NCBI RefSeq assembly: GCF_032062135.1
Contig: NC_092860.1
Location: 123,411,259 to 123,475,258, forward strand
Reading direction: 5' to 3'
Length of the DNA stretch: 64,000 nucleotides
Origin: Pyxicephalus adspersus
Lineage: Eukaryota > Chordata > Amphibia > Anura > Pyxicephalidae
A program made the translations under genes and the position numbers. Positions 1-12,418 of the stretch are shown piece by piece. Position 1 is the stretch's first letter, and each line of letters opens with the position of its first letter. A model generated the notes under the pieces. It made no database searches. It was given only the letters and a program-made list of their open reading frames with translations, and was not told the origin of the DNA.

Positions 1-782
1 AAGACATTCTTTTATAGAAGCAAATATTCATTGCTATTCAGAGCATTAGAATACTGACATCCATATGAATCTTGTAAGTAGATAAATACCAGGATCATTA
101 GAGACACTCAACAGGCAATGCCTTGTCATTTTGCTTTAATGTTAAACTTCCATTCTTCACCAAAGCATAACTTTAACAAGGCATATATATGGTGCACACT
201 TTATGTCAGAACCTAACTAAGCAGTAAAAATATAGTCCTTAAAGGGACATGGAGGTCCCTCTAGGTAAACGTAGCAGCTGGAATATGTCTTTCTTTTGTC
301 ATGCTGTTGACAAATGCTGGAGCTGGGAACAGGACTGCAGCAGCAAATATGTGTAAAGGCTAAAGGTCAGACATTAGGCTGTCTGATTTACGAAGCATAT
401 TCTGCAATGTAGTGAGAAGAACGTATTTCTCTGCGAGATATTTATTTTTCTGTCATATGTGCAACAGTCATTTTTTACCCTTGTCCAAAAGGCCAAGATT
501 TCCTTCCAAGTGTTATGTGAAGTATTGTTTGACAGACCTACACGGCAAGATGTCTACATGTAATGTTTTCCTTTACCATGTGTCACAATAGATACATTGT
601 CTTGTGCATTCAGATTTTATGTGGCAATGGAATGAGGCTTTTGGTAATTTTCAATGATGATTAAAAAAAACTGAAAACATTGTAACTGACAACTCCAAGA
701 AATACTGACCATTTCAATTAGGAGATATGCAACCCTAAACAGGAGTGTCAAAACAGATTATGAGACAGATTTACTTTAATAT
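1..782. other. Intergenic sequence, no feature recognised
   Basis: AT-rich, non-repetitive-looking sequence. I see no long open frame, transposon end, SINE box or tandem repeat here. Confidence 0.5.
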
Positions 783-955
783 TTAGATTGTAAGCTCTTC
801 TGGGCAGGCTCTCCTCCTCCTGTGTCACTGTCTGTGTCTCTCTGTCATTTGCAACCCCTATATATTGTACAGCTTAATATGTTGATGCTTTATTATTATT
901 ATTATTATTAATAATAATTATTATCATTATTATTATTATTATTATAATATTGCAG
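783..955 (+). repeat. Detached SINE/LINE-type 3' tail with ATT microsatellite
   Basis: The segment starts with AGATTGTAAGCTCTTCTGGG and passes through a degraded form of the TTGTACAGCGCTGCGTAATATG box. It ends in (ATT)n/(TAA)n at about 890-950. The same tail recurs at 14818-14960 and, in a related form, at the end of the SINEs at 10696 and 12619. No tRNA-like head is visible, so this is a 5'-truncated copy. That such tails serve as reverse-transcriptase recognition ends is family knowledge, not something seen here. Confidence 0.65.
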
Positions 956-1486
956 ATTCATTCAGAAACTCCTCTCTTATTTTTTTTTACAGCAGAACTA
1001 AACCTGCCAATTTAACTGTTTCCCAAATAAGTTTCTGTACATTCAAGACATGCTTCTGATGATAATTGTGGCAGTTGATTGTGTGCTTATGTTAGCTATC
1101 AACCACAATTTTAAGGAATAAGTGCATTTCCAACAATGTGTGTTTGCCGGTGTTTCTTCTTGGCTAAATGAATTCATCATGCAAGAAAATCAGGTCATAG
1201 CTTTAAATTTAAAGGAGGTAAGAAAGCATAATGAAAATATTTAGAACATTAAAGACACATGTAGACCTGTCTGCTGTAGAATGAGTTTAGCCATAACATC
1301 CATATATTACTGAGATCTAATAAACGACGACTGTTTCAAATAAATCGACAACTGGATTGCAGTATCTATAGATCTATATGAAAAAGAGATGGTAAAAATT
1401 TTTTAGCAACTGAAGCTAGTGAAAATATTTATGGTATCCATAACAATCAGATTTCTTCTATTATGTTTCTAATACAAAATAGAATG

Positions 1487-1970
1487 TTAAAGTGGAACTA
1501 AAATGAAAAATAAAAAAATAAATCACACTTACTTTTAATTGGGCCGATCCCTCGATTGCTCTGGAGCTTTCCTTGATCAGGTCCCATGCCGTTCAAGGAT
1601 TTTTCTTCCCCCCAGCGGGGAGGAAACCAGGGCATCACCATCTTCTGCCTTCTTCCTCCTTCTGGGTTTGTCACCCAATTTCGCACTGCACAGGTGCCAG
1701 ATCGAATGACATGACCGCTGTAAAAGGGAAAAAATGAGTGCTGATCTCACTGCGCATGCAAGGAAAATGACTCTTCTGTGCATGCCCGAGCGGCCAAAAG
1801 CTGCGGGATGCGTGACGTATGCACTTCGGGAGGCTCTGTGCTCCTATTTGATCAAGACTGAAAGGGAAGGTCCTTCACTTTTTTCTTAAAAAAAACGGTA
1901 TTTTTACTTTATATAACAGGGTAGTCCACCCTTAAATGTAAAGTAAAGATTTGAGTTTAGATCCGCTTAA
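1487..1970 (-). mobile_element. TTAA-bounded MITE (T2/Kolobok-like), reverse orientation
   Basis: TTAA stands at both edges (1487-1490 and 1967-1970), followed inward by imperfect inverted ends (AGTGGAACTAAA on the left; GCGGATCTAAAC when the right is reverse-complemented). The interior is GC- and CpG-richer than its surroundings. Reverse-complemented, the right end aligns with the left ends of the elements at 21355 and 33093. No transposase is present. Assignment to the TTAA-duplicating T2/Kolobok type is inference. Short open frames across it are not genes. Confidence 0.6.
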
Positions 1971-2607
1971 AGAATGTCTTAACTGGTTGCAAAGATTCCA
2001 ATCTCATAATGTTTATTTATTAATGTATCCAAATAGGCTGTGGATTGTGCCATGGCTCACGAATGATTATGTAGCCAAATTAAACTATTTAAAATGATAC
2101 AAGTAACATTAAAGTGACATGATAAAATATTGAGAAGCTAGCAATAAATTACATAAAACGTCAATATGTGCCTTGAATGTCAGTTATCCTTAAGTCCCTA
2201 AGTCTTTTATGATAAAGCAAAGGATCTAGTTCTTGATCTATGCTTAACAGTTTCAAACACTGCACAGATATACCTCCAGAAGACAACCTCTTCTGCCTTG
2301 GTTATTGGTATATTCTACCCCTGCTTCCTTAAGTAACTTGTCTCTAAATCATTTTCCTAAAAGACAAATTTAGGAGTGTCAGCACTCCATTGATTGTATT
2401 GGGCAACACTCCAATGTCTATGGGGCTGCGCACAAAAGTGTTGAACTGGAAAACAAAACTATCATGCAGGCATGGAAACCTCGCAACTTTACTATTGGTT
2501 TCCCTGGTGCTAGAACTGGCTTCAAACTTTCTCTTCCTCTTTTTTTTTCCAAAACAGGAGTGCTCCCAGAACTTCAATAGTGGTGGAGAAACTGGCCAAA
2601 AAAAGTA

Positions 2608-3155
2608 CAGTATTTTTCGCCGTATAAGACGCTCCGGAATATAAGACGCACCCAATTTTAAAGGAGGAAAATCTAGAAAAAAAAAGATTCTGAAAGATTA
2701 TTCCCCTTCTGATCACTCATGTGCCATTCATACCGGTATTCCCCTTCTGATCACTCATGTGCCATTCAAATTCTCTTTCTGATCACTCTGTGCCTTTCAA
2801 ATTCCCTTTCTGATCACTCTGTGTCATTCAAACTCCCCTTCTGATCACTCTGTCATTCAAATTCCCCTTCTGATCACTCTGTGCTTTTTTTCCACTGTAC
2901 GGCAGTTAGGACAGGGAACAGCAGGTGGCGCTGTGCCGGCTTCTTTCGCTCTGCTTTACAGACAGGAGAAGACACACGCTGCTGCCAGAGGAGAGGAGAC
3001 AGACGATGCATTCAGCCAGAGACACACGCAGGATCGGGTATCGGGTGAGTATATTATTTTAATTATTTTATAACACATTTGTCGTATAGGACGCACTAAC
3101 TTCCCCCCCCAGTTTTGGGGAAGAAAAAGTGCGTCTTATACGGCAAAAAATACGG
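2608..3155. mobile_element. Non-autonomous DNA transposon, CCGTATTTTTCG-type ends
   Basis: The ends form an inverted repeat: the left runs CAGTATTTTTCGCCGTATAAG and the right is its complement ending ATACGG. TA flanks both sides (2606-2607 and 3156-3157), consistent with a TA target duplication. It is related to but diverged from the elements at 44582 and 47458, which have GGACCATAAG where this has GCCGTATAAG. The 548-bp interior carries a tandem array (2701-2887) and a mixed-composition passenger segment with no recognised coding potential. Confidence 0.7.
2701..2887 (+). repeat. Minisatellite inside the transposon, about 31-bp units
   Basis: There are six imperfect units built on TTCCCCTTCTGATCACTC followed by TGTGCCATTCAAA. 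Unit lengths run from about 29 to 38 bases. The array lies wholly within the transposon at 2608-3155. Confidence 0.85.
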
Positions 3156-3157
3156 TA

Positions 3158-4676
3158 AATGAATCCTGCCCAGAATACTGTTGGCTGATATTGTCTCTTT
3201 ATCTATACCAAAGTCATTCCTGGGGCCACCATGCTTAAGGCTTACCACCAGGAAACCGCTAAATACATAGTTAAGATGCATGTATGGAACCAGTTAACCT
3301 GCCAAATTATTTGTAGTTTTGTTCAGCCTGTACTGCGTTTTTCATAGCTTGGAAAGCAGAACCAGGATGGTGATCCATCTTTTTTCATCTTTAGCTAGCA
3401 ATATACTGCTATGTCACCCCCCTGCCTAACAGCCTGTGATTGAACAGTAAAAGAGCAGCAGAATACTGGATGAATCCCCCTTTTAGAATGCTCAATTTAA
3501 CTACTTTTGCATGCAAAACATGATTGGCTCTAAGATCTGTCTGTCCTTCTATTCTTCTGTCAGTCTTTGTACAGCAGATTACAAGGAGATTGCTATCAAG
3601 TCAAATTTAGCTACTTTCACTGCTTACTGTTAGAAATCCATTTGATAATGGTTTAACTAATACATGCCTGAAATAATTGGAATCAGTTAATTTATTTTTG
3701 AAATTACTTTCATGAAGTTCTCAGTTTACTCTAATGTCAAAAAGGGGACTGAATAGCTGTTAGCTAAAGTTGAGTGTCCTTCCTGGTATTGGTGTACTGG
3801 GCCCTTGAATGTTTCTTGAGAGTTAATGGAGGAAGTAGAGTTTGTTTACCATTCTGCCCTTGGCTGGTGTGTTCTTTTCATAATTCTAAATTATTTTTTT
3901 CCAGTTAATTCTAGTATTCCTCTAACCCTTAATACTGTGTACATCTTAGTTTATCCTTATGACTCGTGCATTACTGGTATACAATGTATACCCAGTTTCA
4001 CATGTAAGACTTCTTCTGAACATCTCATCAATATAAACGTTTAGCAATGTTTTTTATTTATATATATTTAAATGATTCATATAACCAGGGTGACTAAATT
4101 TAGAGGATTTTCCCCAATATTCCACATCCAATTGAGGCTTACTAGTTACATCTGGAAGTTATCCATACCTTTTCTGGGAAAACATTAGCATTAAACAATG
4201 GTAAATTTAACCAAAAACGAAGGTAAGTTGTGCACTGTTTCAGATAGTGTGTGTCCAGAACAAGAATTAGTGGTTGTGAACCGCATGTTGAAAGGCTGTA
4301 AAAAATATATTGCTTGGATTCTTTAATAATACAAACCTTGTGAACACACAAGAATAATGAATCTTAGGCTTCTTGCATGTGGATATCAGCTGGTAGTTGG
4401 GCGATCACAATCTATAGATCATAAATAGATCTGCTGTTGCCTATTTATTGCCAAATGTTTTAAGAGAGAAAAGCAGTGCATTTTGTATATGCCCCTTAAT
4501 TCTTCTGTTTCCAATGCCTCCCATACCTGCCATGTGAGATTTAGGACACTGCTGCCCCTGACTGCTACTCTTAGAAGATTGAGAGCGAGATTTGGTGATT
4601 GCACACTTTTGCTTACCAAAACTCTACTAAAATGGCCACCTCTAAACCAGGACACAAAACGTAGTAAATCAGTATA
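3158..4676. other. Intergenic sequence, no feature recognised
   Basis: About 1.5 kb with no transposon ends, tandem repeats or convincing exon. Short open frames here have no recognisable protein features. Confidence 0.45.
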
Positions 4677-4765
4677 CAGACGGTCCCTGGGTTACGAACA
4701 AGATTCTGTAGGTTTGTTTGTAAGTTGAATTTGTATGTAAATGCAACTTGGACAGATTTCTTAAC
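4677..4765 (+). repeat. Fragment of dispersed repeat (GGTCCCTGGGTTACGAAC family)
   Basis: This stretch parallels the left part of the element at 62941. Both have a GTCCC-GGGTTAC start, then CTGTAGGTTTGTTTGTAAGTTGAATTTGTATGTAA-like sequence. Only the first ~90 bases are recognisable, so it is a truncated or decayed copy. Confidence 0.55.
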
Positions 4766-7138
4766 ATATTATTTATTTGTACCTTTCTGTTTAACGTTCT
4801 GTAAATGCTAAATCAATCTTGATATGTAAGATTTATTGATTTATAGAAACCCCCCTGTGTAGTATCAGTCTCTATAAAAATATTGGATTGTTCACAAGAA
4901 AAATTGGTTCATATAGTTCATATATGGCCACCCCAAGGTACTTCTTAAGCACTTAAAATACACATTTCTATCAAATGCTAGAAAATAAGGTTAGGCTCAA
5001 GCTCCAATACAATTCCTCTTTTAGAATGCAACTTAAATACATAACTAGTATTCCAGAAGGACCTAATCAGTGCAGCTTACACATTTACCTGCTCCAAGTT
5101 TCTATTCCCTAGTCAGTTATACACATATTGGAGGCAGTTGTGAAACCCAGAAACACAATACGCTCGTAAAGCCTCCAGGTTTGGAGATTTAGAAGCACCA
5201 TGGGACCTTGTACTGAATTTTTATGAGTCTTTGGTGTTGCATGTTTATTTCTGGTATTTACTGAGTCAAAACATGTTTCATGTAGTTGTTGTCACTTGTA
5301 TTGAAAGCACTTGAAGCTAGAAGATGCCTTTGTGGCTTAGCGGTTGTTTGATTACCACACTTGTCCCAAACATGCGTCTTCGTATAATGATAATGATTAC
5401 ATGCTTTGTCTTTTGCTTCTAATGCTTTTATAGCTTGATCCAAGTTTGTTTAAACACACATAGTAATCATCAGTTAGAAATATACAGTTTACACAAAGTC
5501 ATGTTTGTAAATGTTGCAACAGTTGCAGCTGTAGTTGTTAAATTGGAAACAAACATTTAGCGTTATATTATGGTAAGCCAGCAGTGTAGTAGTGGATCGC
5601 TGGGTTATTCTAGACTAGTTTGGGGTAAAATATTGTATTGATATGGGTAAAATTACTAATATCTTATACACATAGCTGAATGGCAAAAAGACATGTTCAT
5701 CACTTGTGTAAAAAGAATTTCAGACACGATCATTACACTCATAAAAAGAATTTTAGAGCCGGCTTTGCACAACCTTTGGCATTTTCCATGCACAAATGGA
5801 GACTGAAGAGACCAATGTTAAACTCCATGCTAAAAATACAAACATCATTTTAATATTGTGAAAGAAAGACTGAATAAAAACACGTGTATTTGCATCATGA
5901 CTCACACTGTAAAGCCTGTAAGTTGTCAGGTTTTTGTGAAACTTTAATGTGTTGACTGCATGAAACTACCCATGCCGGTGTAACTAAATAATGATTGCTA
6001 GCCTATTCTATCATGATTGCCTTTCTTTGTTTAGATGGAATTGTCTTCTAATGTGTTACACATGTCGACTAAAATAAAAATCTAAATGAAAGAACACTAT
6101 GGTTAAGTAAAAAATGAGCGTTTTAATTTCCTTTAAGTTTCAGCAAAAGTTAGATGTTGTCAAATTTTCACCATTCGGACAAAAGGCGTGCAGTGAGTTA
6201 AAGTGGTAGGCAAAATTAGAATTATTTTTAAGGATGTGGTAGGCTTTATATTGCTCCTAAGAGTTCCAAGATTTTCTAAGAAGCTCCTTTCAACTTCCCT
6301 AAATGTGTTAAAAAAAAAAGTTTTCTCCTTTGGTGTTTACTGCCATGGCAGTAAAGATGGAAGGGGTCTTCCCTAAAAAAAAGTTTTAAAAAGTATTTGA
6401 AAAAAAAAAAAAACATCAGTCATCTAACTCTTCTTCCCTAACTGAAATAACACTTACTGTGAACAACACCCTTACTGCTTCAAGTACCCAAGCTCTTTGT
6501 TTAGAGGTGATAGGTGATGTTGCACTTTAATTAAAACCTTTTGTTATTAACTGATTAACAGTCCCCAGACATTTTCAGCTTAATGTAGCTGTAACTGTGA
6601 CCAAAATGCTGAATCACAAGTCTGGTTCACCTAGTTTTCTAAGGTTTACATTAAAATAAAAAATGCCATGAAAGTAACTCTTTTGATAGAATTTTTTTGA
6701 CAATTGCAAATCCCCGTACTCTTCATTGCAGAAATGAATGTTGCATGCTTTACCCACAAAATATGATTTAATTACCATGCCACAACTCTTAATTACATAG
6801 ACACAGAGAACTAACCCTTTGTCTGGACCCACCTTAAAGAATTAAAGAATTCATTAAAATGTAAGCACTACTAAGCAACCAACAACTGCTGAGATAATAA
6901 ACTAGTTGGTAATTATACAATGTGGAATAAGAAACACACAGGGCAGAGTACAAAATTAAGCAGCATGAAAGAGAGAATACACTGCCCAAGGACAAAGCTG
7001 TGGTTAGTATTAGAGGGTATGGAATGAGGTGATGAGAAATAGGGAAAACGCCACACAGTACTGCAAGAGGCAGTGAGGAATGCATCACTGATGAGTACAG
7101 AACAAAGTGGTAAGGATCAGGAAATGTAGGATTTACAG
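4766..7138. other. Intergenic sequence, possibly with conserved noncoding stretch
   Basis: No repeat or gene recognised. The portion around 5720-5990 is non-repetitive and compositionally balanced, with an ATTTGCAT octamer-like word near 5888. It could be a weak candidate for conserved noncoding sequence, but I have no alignment. Confidence 0.25.
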
Positions 7139-7462
7139 TTAAAAAAAAAATCATTGTATATTTTGTTTGCAAGAGTTACATACACAGTGCAGAAAATGCT
7201 CACTACCTCCAGCTTTCATCCTCTGTGCATTCCAGCTATTGAAAACCTCCAGCAGCCAGGAAAAGAAACTGTACCCCTTCACCTGAAATGGGGTCCTCAG
7301 CATGCTAAGGGTAGGCATCTGGCAGGACTTTATTGCTAGTTGATGTCTCTGTTGTAAAAACTATTCTTACCTGCCTGAAAGCCATTCCATCTGTCATATT
7401 TTGCTGAGCTGCGCAATGGAACAGGAACAGGCGATTATCGACTGGGTTTAGTTCTGCTTTAA
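7139..7462 (-). mobile_element. Decayed TTAA-bounded MITE
   Basis: The right edge reads GGGTTTAGTTCTGCTTTAA, i.e. a TTAAAGCAGAACTAAACCC terminus in reverse. A TTAA stands at 7139-7142 on the left, but the left inverted end itself is not recognisable. The interior is somewhat GC-richer than its flanks. The termini resemble, without matching, those of the other TTAA elements in the window. Confidence 0.4.
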
Positions 7463-9217
7463 GGAGGAATTTAGAAATATTAGTTGTGCCTACTAAAGAA
7501 AAGCAGGCAGGGGAAAAGGACTAGTTTGGGTTCTATGCTGCTGATCTTGTTCTGTATTGTGCCTCTGAATGTAAGAACGATTTTGCATCCTAAACCTAAA
7601 ACTTCCAGCAAGTAGAATGGTGGAATGGTAGAATGGTGACATTACCAAATATTATTTTGAATCTCAGAGTAGTAATCAGAGGCAACGGTGCCTTATATTC
7701 ATACTCTGTGTATACAACTATTGTAGAGCTATAAGACTATTATAGGAGCTATAAGCTATATATTTGCCACAGTGGAAATCCTAATTTTTCGCCAGAGCAT
7801 AGCAAGTATACCAACCAACCCCCATCCCCCCCCCGCACACACACACCATATCTTTTTGTGTAATACACAAATAAGCTTTTTATCAAGTATATGTAGTGAC
7901 TTAAGCAGAATGACTATTTAATGTACTTCTAAGTGGAGAAAAATCATTAAAGCAACTAATACTAAAGACTTTATAGTTGACGAAGAGATCTGTAGTAGCA
8001 CATTAATCTTGATTTTAGTCAACACAAATGACATCCATGTACTTATTCATGCATTTTAAAAGAATGGCATCAAGCCACCACTACAGCACAAATGTTTTGC
8101 AAAATCCAAAGCAGATGTTAATAAACCACACCTAAATATATCCCCGAATGGACATGCAGCTGCCTAAAAGTGTGTTCAAGAGACTTGTGTTGTATTCCAA
8201 GGAGTAAGGCAACACTTCCATGTGAACTCCATAAGAAAGATCATTATCCAGTGTTTTCCAGCTGTGCTACAGCCTCCATCACACTCAGCCAAAACATTGA
8301 ATTTACCATAGGTGCTAATTTACAATGTGCATATTATTCTAGTTTATATTGTATAGGGGGGAGACTAGATATAACGACATTTCAACTAAATAAACTACTT
8401 TCACCTTGATACATGCCAATAATTATGTTGGGAAGTAATAAGCAAAAAATTTAGTGGAACTAGTCAGCTGTCCGCAGTACCTAGTGGCTAATGGTAACAA
8501 TTCTTTTGTGGCTAGTGGTAGCAATCACCTCATACTTCAGTAAAATAATTATTTCTTGGATTCAGCAAGTATTGTAGAGTTTAAGAGCTGGGGAATCTAA
8601 TCTAGGAGTGGACATGCAGTCCTAATGAGCCAGCAGTCCTCTGGAATCATTGCAAAAAAATAAATAGAAAATATTACTGTTATTACAATGCCCCACTGTT
8701 ACAATCAGTCTTTGAATCTACAAAGGAAAAGAGAAGTTTACTACTTACCTCCATTATCTGGACCAGTGTACATTGCCCAGCATTTGTGGGACTAGTAGAT
8801 GCTTAATAGATGGCTCTCCTTTTCTCCAGTACCAGTTGCTGTCCTCAGTCTAGCTCATATGTCAAAGTTTACTGAAGGAAATTTAAAGGCTTCTTCCTTA
8901 TAAGCAGTTTAAGGTTTTTTTATTTCTTAGAACAAACATCATTAAAATTGCTTACACAGTTCCCCTAATCATCTCTGTCAGAGTTCCACTCGTTCCATTT
9001 AATGTAGTTATGCTGTAGCACAGATTATGATAGGGGCACACAATAAATGTAACTTAATATAACATAAAGCTGCTCTTTATTTCAGTTCTAAACCATTATT
9101 TAAGGCCACTACTGTGTTACCGATAACACATGCAAGGCAAAGCTCATTGCATCTGAACATATTTATCTCTGCTTTAAAGTGGATCTCAGCATTTATTACA
9201 GTCATGCTCCCTCTGCT
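7463..9217. other. Intergenic sequence, no gene recognised
   Basis: Contains the short poly-C/CA tract described separately and otherwise nothing I can assign. The open frame at 8170-8409 has no recognisable domain and no convincing splice context. Confidence 0.4.
7823..7848 (+). repeat. Poly-C / CA microsatellite
   Basis: A run of C is followed by a short (CA)n tract. Confidence 0.8.
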
Positions 9218-9455
9218 TTAACAATGTTATTTGAGATCAAGTGACCTGCCAAGCCTGACGTTTTTCTCTGTAATACGAGCAGGCCTGGATCATAATTTGA
9301 AATCTCTCCATCTAATTTACCAGGCAGCAGCTCTTTAGGTCGGCTTTCAATCTGCGGCCAATTCCAGCAGACTGGGTATCACTTAACATTGTGGAACAGC
9401 GAAGTAATTTATCATCTGGTTAACATTTAGTTAAACAGTTTCAACTGCGATTTTC
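9218..9455. other. Candidate conserved noncoding element
   Basis: Non-repetitive, compositionally balanced sequence with several TAAT-core words (TCTAATTTACC, AGTAATTTATC) and GTTAAC/GTTAAAC words near its end. There is no open frame of note. This texture, set against TE-rich flanks, is typical of deeply conserved enhancers. The call rests on appearance only; a multi-species alignment would decide it. Confidence 0.35.
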
Positions 9456-9504
9456 CTTTTGTATAGTAGTGTGCCTTGATTCGTCAAGCTCAGTCGTTTT
9501 TACT

Positions 9505-9760
9505 GTAATAAGTGTCAGAAAAATTTGCATGGAAGATTGAGCCTCCAACTCTTGGCTTTGTAGTGCCCAAATCAAACATACGGGCAACTGCCATGGGGCA
9601 AACTCTTCCAGTCAACTTAACATGTCTGGGAGATGGTTGCTCTGCTATATGTGGTATGCTCATTAGACTGAGCTCTGTACTACTAGGGCATTGTAAATAA
9701 AGCTGGAAAGTATTAAAATGTCACTGATCCCAGGGCAGACTGTATAAATAACCAGCAAGT
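9505..9760. other. Candidate conserved noncoding element, adjacent block
   Basis: A second non-repetitive block about 50 bases beyond the previous one, with a Pit/Oct-like ATTTGCATG word near 9523. It holds a 62-codon open frame (9512-9700) with no recognisable domain, which I do not regard as coding. It may be part of the same conserved region. Confidence 0.28.
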
Positions 9761-10695
9761 TAGAGAGGAGGGTTTGCTGTGCAGCACAGGATAAACATAC
9801 TGCAAAATGCCTCTCAACTCTGATGATTCACATCATGATATAGTGTTCAGTTGTGGCCTACAGCAATGTCAAATACGTAGAAAAGAAGTGAATGGCAAAC
9901 ATATTAAAACTGCTCAAATGGAGATTCTAAAGTCATAAAATTATTTTTTTGATTAACCAGGAATAAAATAATAAAATTGAAATAAGAAATAGGACATCTG
10001 GAATTGGGCACTTGCACAAATGAGTTGGGTCTTACCGTAGAGAGAGAGCCAAAAATGAACACCCTGGTAATGTTCACAAATAGGTAAATGTCCTCAAATA
10101 GTAAAGTAAAGTGGTAGCATAAAGTTTGCTATGTTGCAGCCTTTAAAAAAAATTGTAACTTACCTTTTATTTTATACAGCCATGTTAGGTGTGTGTGGAC
10201 TACTAGACTATCTGCTTTTAAGGGCAACACCTGCTTTATGATCAGTAAATGCATAAAAGGCCTATCAATACCATGCACGAACATGTATGCAAAAACTCCT
10301 ATACCAGTACAAAATCTGTTCTTTTTGACATCAAACAAGTGCTTTACTTTGAGTTGGCATTATAAGTCATTTTAGGCTGAACGTAGGCCTGAAGCATTCC
10401 TATCTGTGCCCAGACCTTCTTCTTGTGTGTCTTCCCCTCCCTGGCTTACAGTGTGAGGGTTTCAGCAGAAAAATAAATTCTCCAATCCAAAAAGCAGTAG
10501 GCAGGATTAGGTCTGATCAGGTGCTGGTTGTAAATTTGAGGTAGCAGTGCTGATAGCTGTAGTACAAGCAGGAACTGACTACTTGAGAGTAGCGACTATT
10601 CTCTGAAATAAGGAGCAGTGCAGCATCATTGCCACATCATCACAGGCAGGTTCAACTGGACTTTGTAGTGGGACCAAGAGAAAACTGAACAGAAT
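9761..10695. other. Intergenic sequence, no feature recognised
   Basis: No repeat ends or exons recognised. Confidence 0.4.
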
Positions 10696-11014
10696 TGTGG
10701 CTCGGTGGTTGGCACTCTGAGGTTAGGTCCCAGGTTCGAATCTCGGTCAGGACGCGATCTGCATGGAATTTGCAGGTTCTCCCCATGTTTGCCTGGGTTT
10801 TCTCCCTGTAATCTGGTTTCCTCCCACATTCCAAAAACATACCATTAGGTAAATGACTTCCCCGGAATTGACCTTAAACTGTATGAAAGACATATGACTG
10901 AGGTAGGGACATTAGATTGTGAACCCCTTTGAGGGACAGCTAGGGACATGACTATGGACTTTGTAAAGCACTGCGTAATATGTTGGCGCTATATAAATAC
11001 TGTGTAATAAATAC
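10696..11014 (+). mobile_element. tRNA-derived SINE, near full length
   Basis: The head shows pol III promoter boxes: an A-box-like TGGCTCGGTGG at its start and a B-box-like GGTTCGAATCTCG at about 10733-10745. A central domain follows with TTTGCAGGTTCTCCCCATG and GGTTTCCTCCCAC. The tail runs TAGGGACATTAGATTGTGAAC, then GCACTGCGTAATATG and GGCGCTATATAAATA. The central domain resembles that of the V-SINE superfamily of vertebrates; that assignment is from memory of the family. The body is complete, but the copy carries point changes. Confidence 0.85.
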
Positions 11015-11890
11015 TGAATTATGCAGTGCAGACAACACAATTTACTTTACAGAAAAGCTGTACCTGTACACTGGCTGGCTTTCAGTGAGACCAGGCATCA
11101 TTACTTGTTAATTATTTTCCCACTTTATTTTTCCTAGTTTGCAGGAGGATATACAGAACCTTGTTGAGATCAGTGTGAAAGCCCAGTTACAGGGTGAGGG
11201 GCATACGTAGAGAGATTTTGAAAAATATAGCTGTACTTAATTAAATGTGGTAAAAAAGAAACCGGCTCCATTTATATACATTGTCACGTTGCTGGTGTAT
11301 CTATATCTATCTATAGCTTTTCAGTGTATAATAATATTTATATTACTCCTAAGATGTTAGGTTATATTTCATATTATGATATTTAAAATCCTTTTTTATT
11401 GACTTTTGTTTTATGGCTGTTAACCGATCTTCCCAGAGCCCATACAGTACCAGCGAAACAGAGCGTCCAATAAAATATGTATAGCTGTATCAGCTGGGGT
11501 AACATTTCAGTGTTACTCCAGCACTTCCTACCAATAACAATTCAAGACAGCTACAAAGATTTAATCCAGCCTATGTCAATAACATTTCTATCCCGTGTAT
11601 TCCCTCTACTGCTCTCCAGCTAGTTCCTGTGATTTTTTATCCGATAAATCTGTTATGTAGATCATAAATAAACCTCACAAGGAATGTACAGGAAATATAA
11701 GCAGAGCGCACCATGTGTTGGTATGACACATTTCTGGTGTACAATAGATACAAAATTCTTCCAAAATACATTGCATATATACACAGTTTTCATGCATCAT
11801 ATGTAAAAAGTAACCATCCCTGGGAGCGGACATATTTTTTTTTTTTTTCATCTGCAAATTTTGATAGTATATTGATGTATGTGTATAATC

Positions 11891-11892
<2 letters not shown>
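11015..11892. other. Intergenic sequence, no feature recognised
   Basis: No recognisable repeat or exon. The open frames that run out of it into 11893-11931 depend on the TA tract and are not genes. Confidence 0.4.

Positions 11893-11931
<39 letters not shown>
11893..11931. repeat. (TA)n microsatellite
   Basis: About 20 uninterrupted TA units. They create Tyr-Ile runs in open frames on both strands. Confidence 0.95.
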
Positions 11932-11934
<3 letters not shown>

Positions 11935-12183
11935 TTGATGGAAGCCCTACTGAAGGCAATCTTCGGTTTATGTGCCAGAAACAATTTTTTTTCATTTTCT
12001 GTGCATGATTGGGTATTCTTTAAGTTTGTCCACCATGAATATAGCCATATTAGAGCAGAGCCAAAATATAATTTCTTAATATTCAAATGCAATCTAGACC
12101 TCGCAAAGAAATACTAATTCATGAACTGATCATATGACATTATAACAAATAGTATTGCCTATTCACTAAAGACCTATCCATAT

Positions 12184-12254
12184 TAATATTATTATTTCAT
12201 AGTATTTATATAGTGCCAACATATTACGCAGCATGTACAAGTCCATAGCCATAT
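12184..12254 (-). repeat. Detached SINE tail, reverse orientation
   Basis: Reverse-complemented, it reads GGCTATGGACTTGTACATGC, then TGCGTAATATGTTGGCACTA and TATAAATACTATGAAATAAT. This matches the 3' tail of the SINE at 10696. No head or central domain is present. Confidence 0.75.
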
Positions 12255-12418
12255 CCATTTATTTGAATATAAATATAAATCCCTTCAGAACATACAAGGG
12301 GTTTTACTGACGGTAATACATACCTTTTTTTCTTTCTTTAGTGACCAAAACATTTTCTTGATGCAGTGATAGCTGTTGTATTCCTTTTATAGCTACCGGT
12401 AGCTAATAGTGACATAAT

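Noticed and set aside
10733..10745. Possible tRNA gene from the B-box
   Set aside because: The B-box sits in a SINE with a tRNA-like head. The segment cannot be folded by eye into an intact cloverleaf and is followed by SINE body.
11675..12117. Open frames of 66 to 134 codons on both strands
   Set aside because: They pass through the TA microsatellite as Tyr-Ile runs and contain no recognisable protein sequence.
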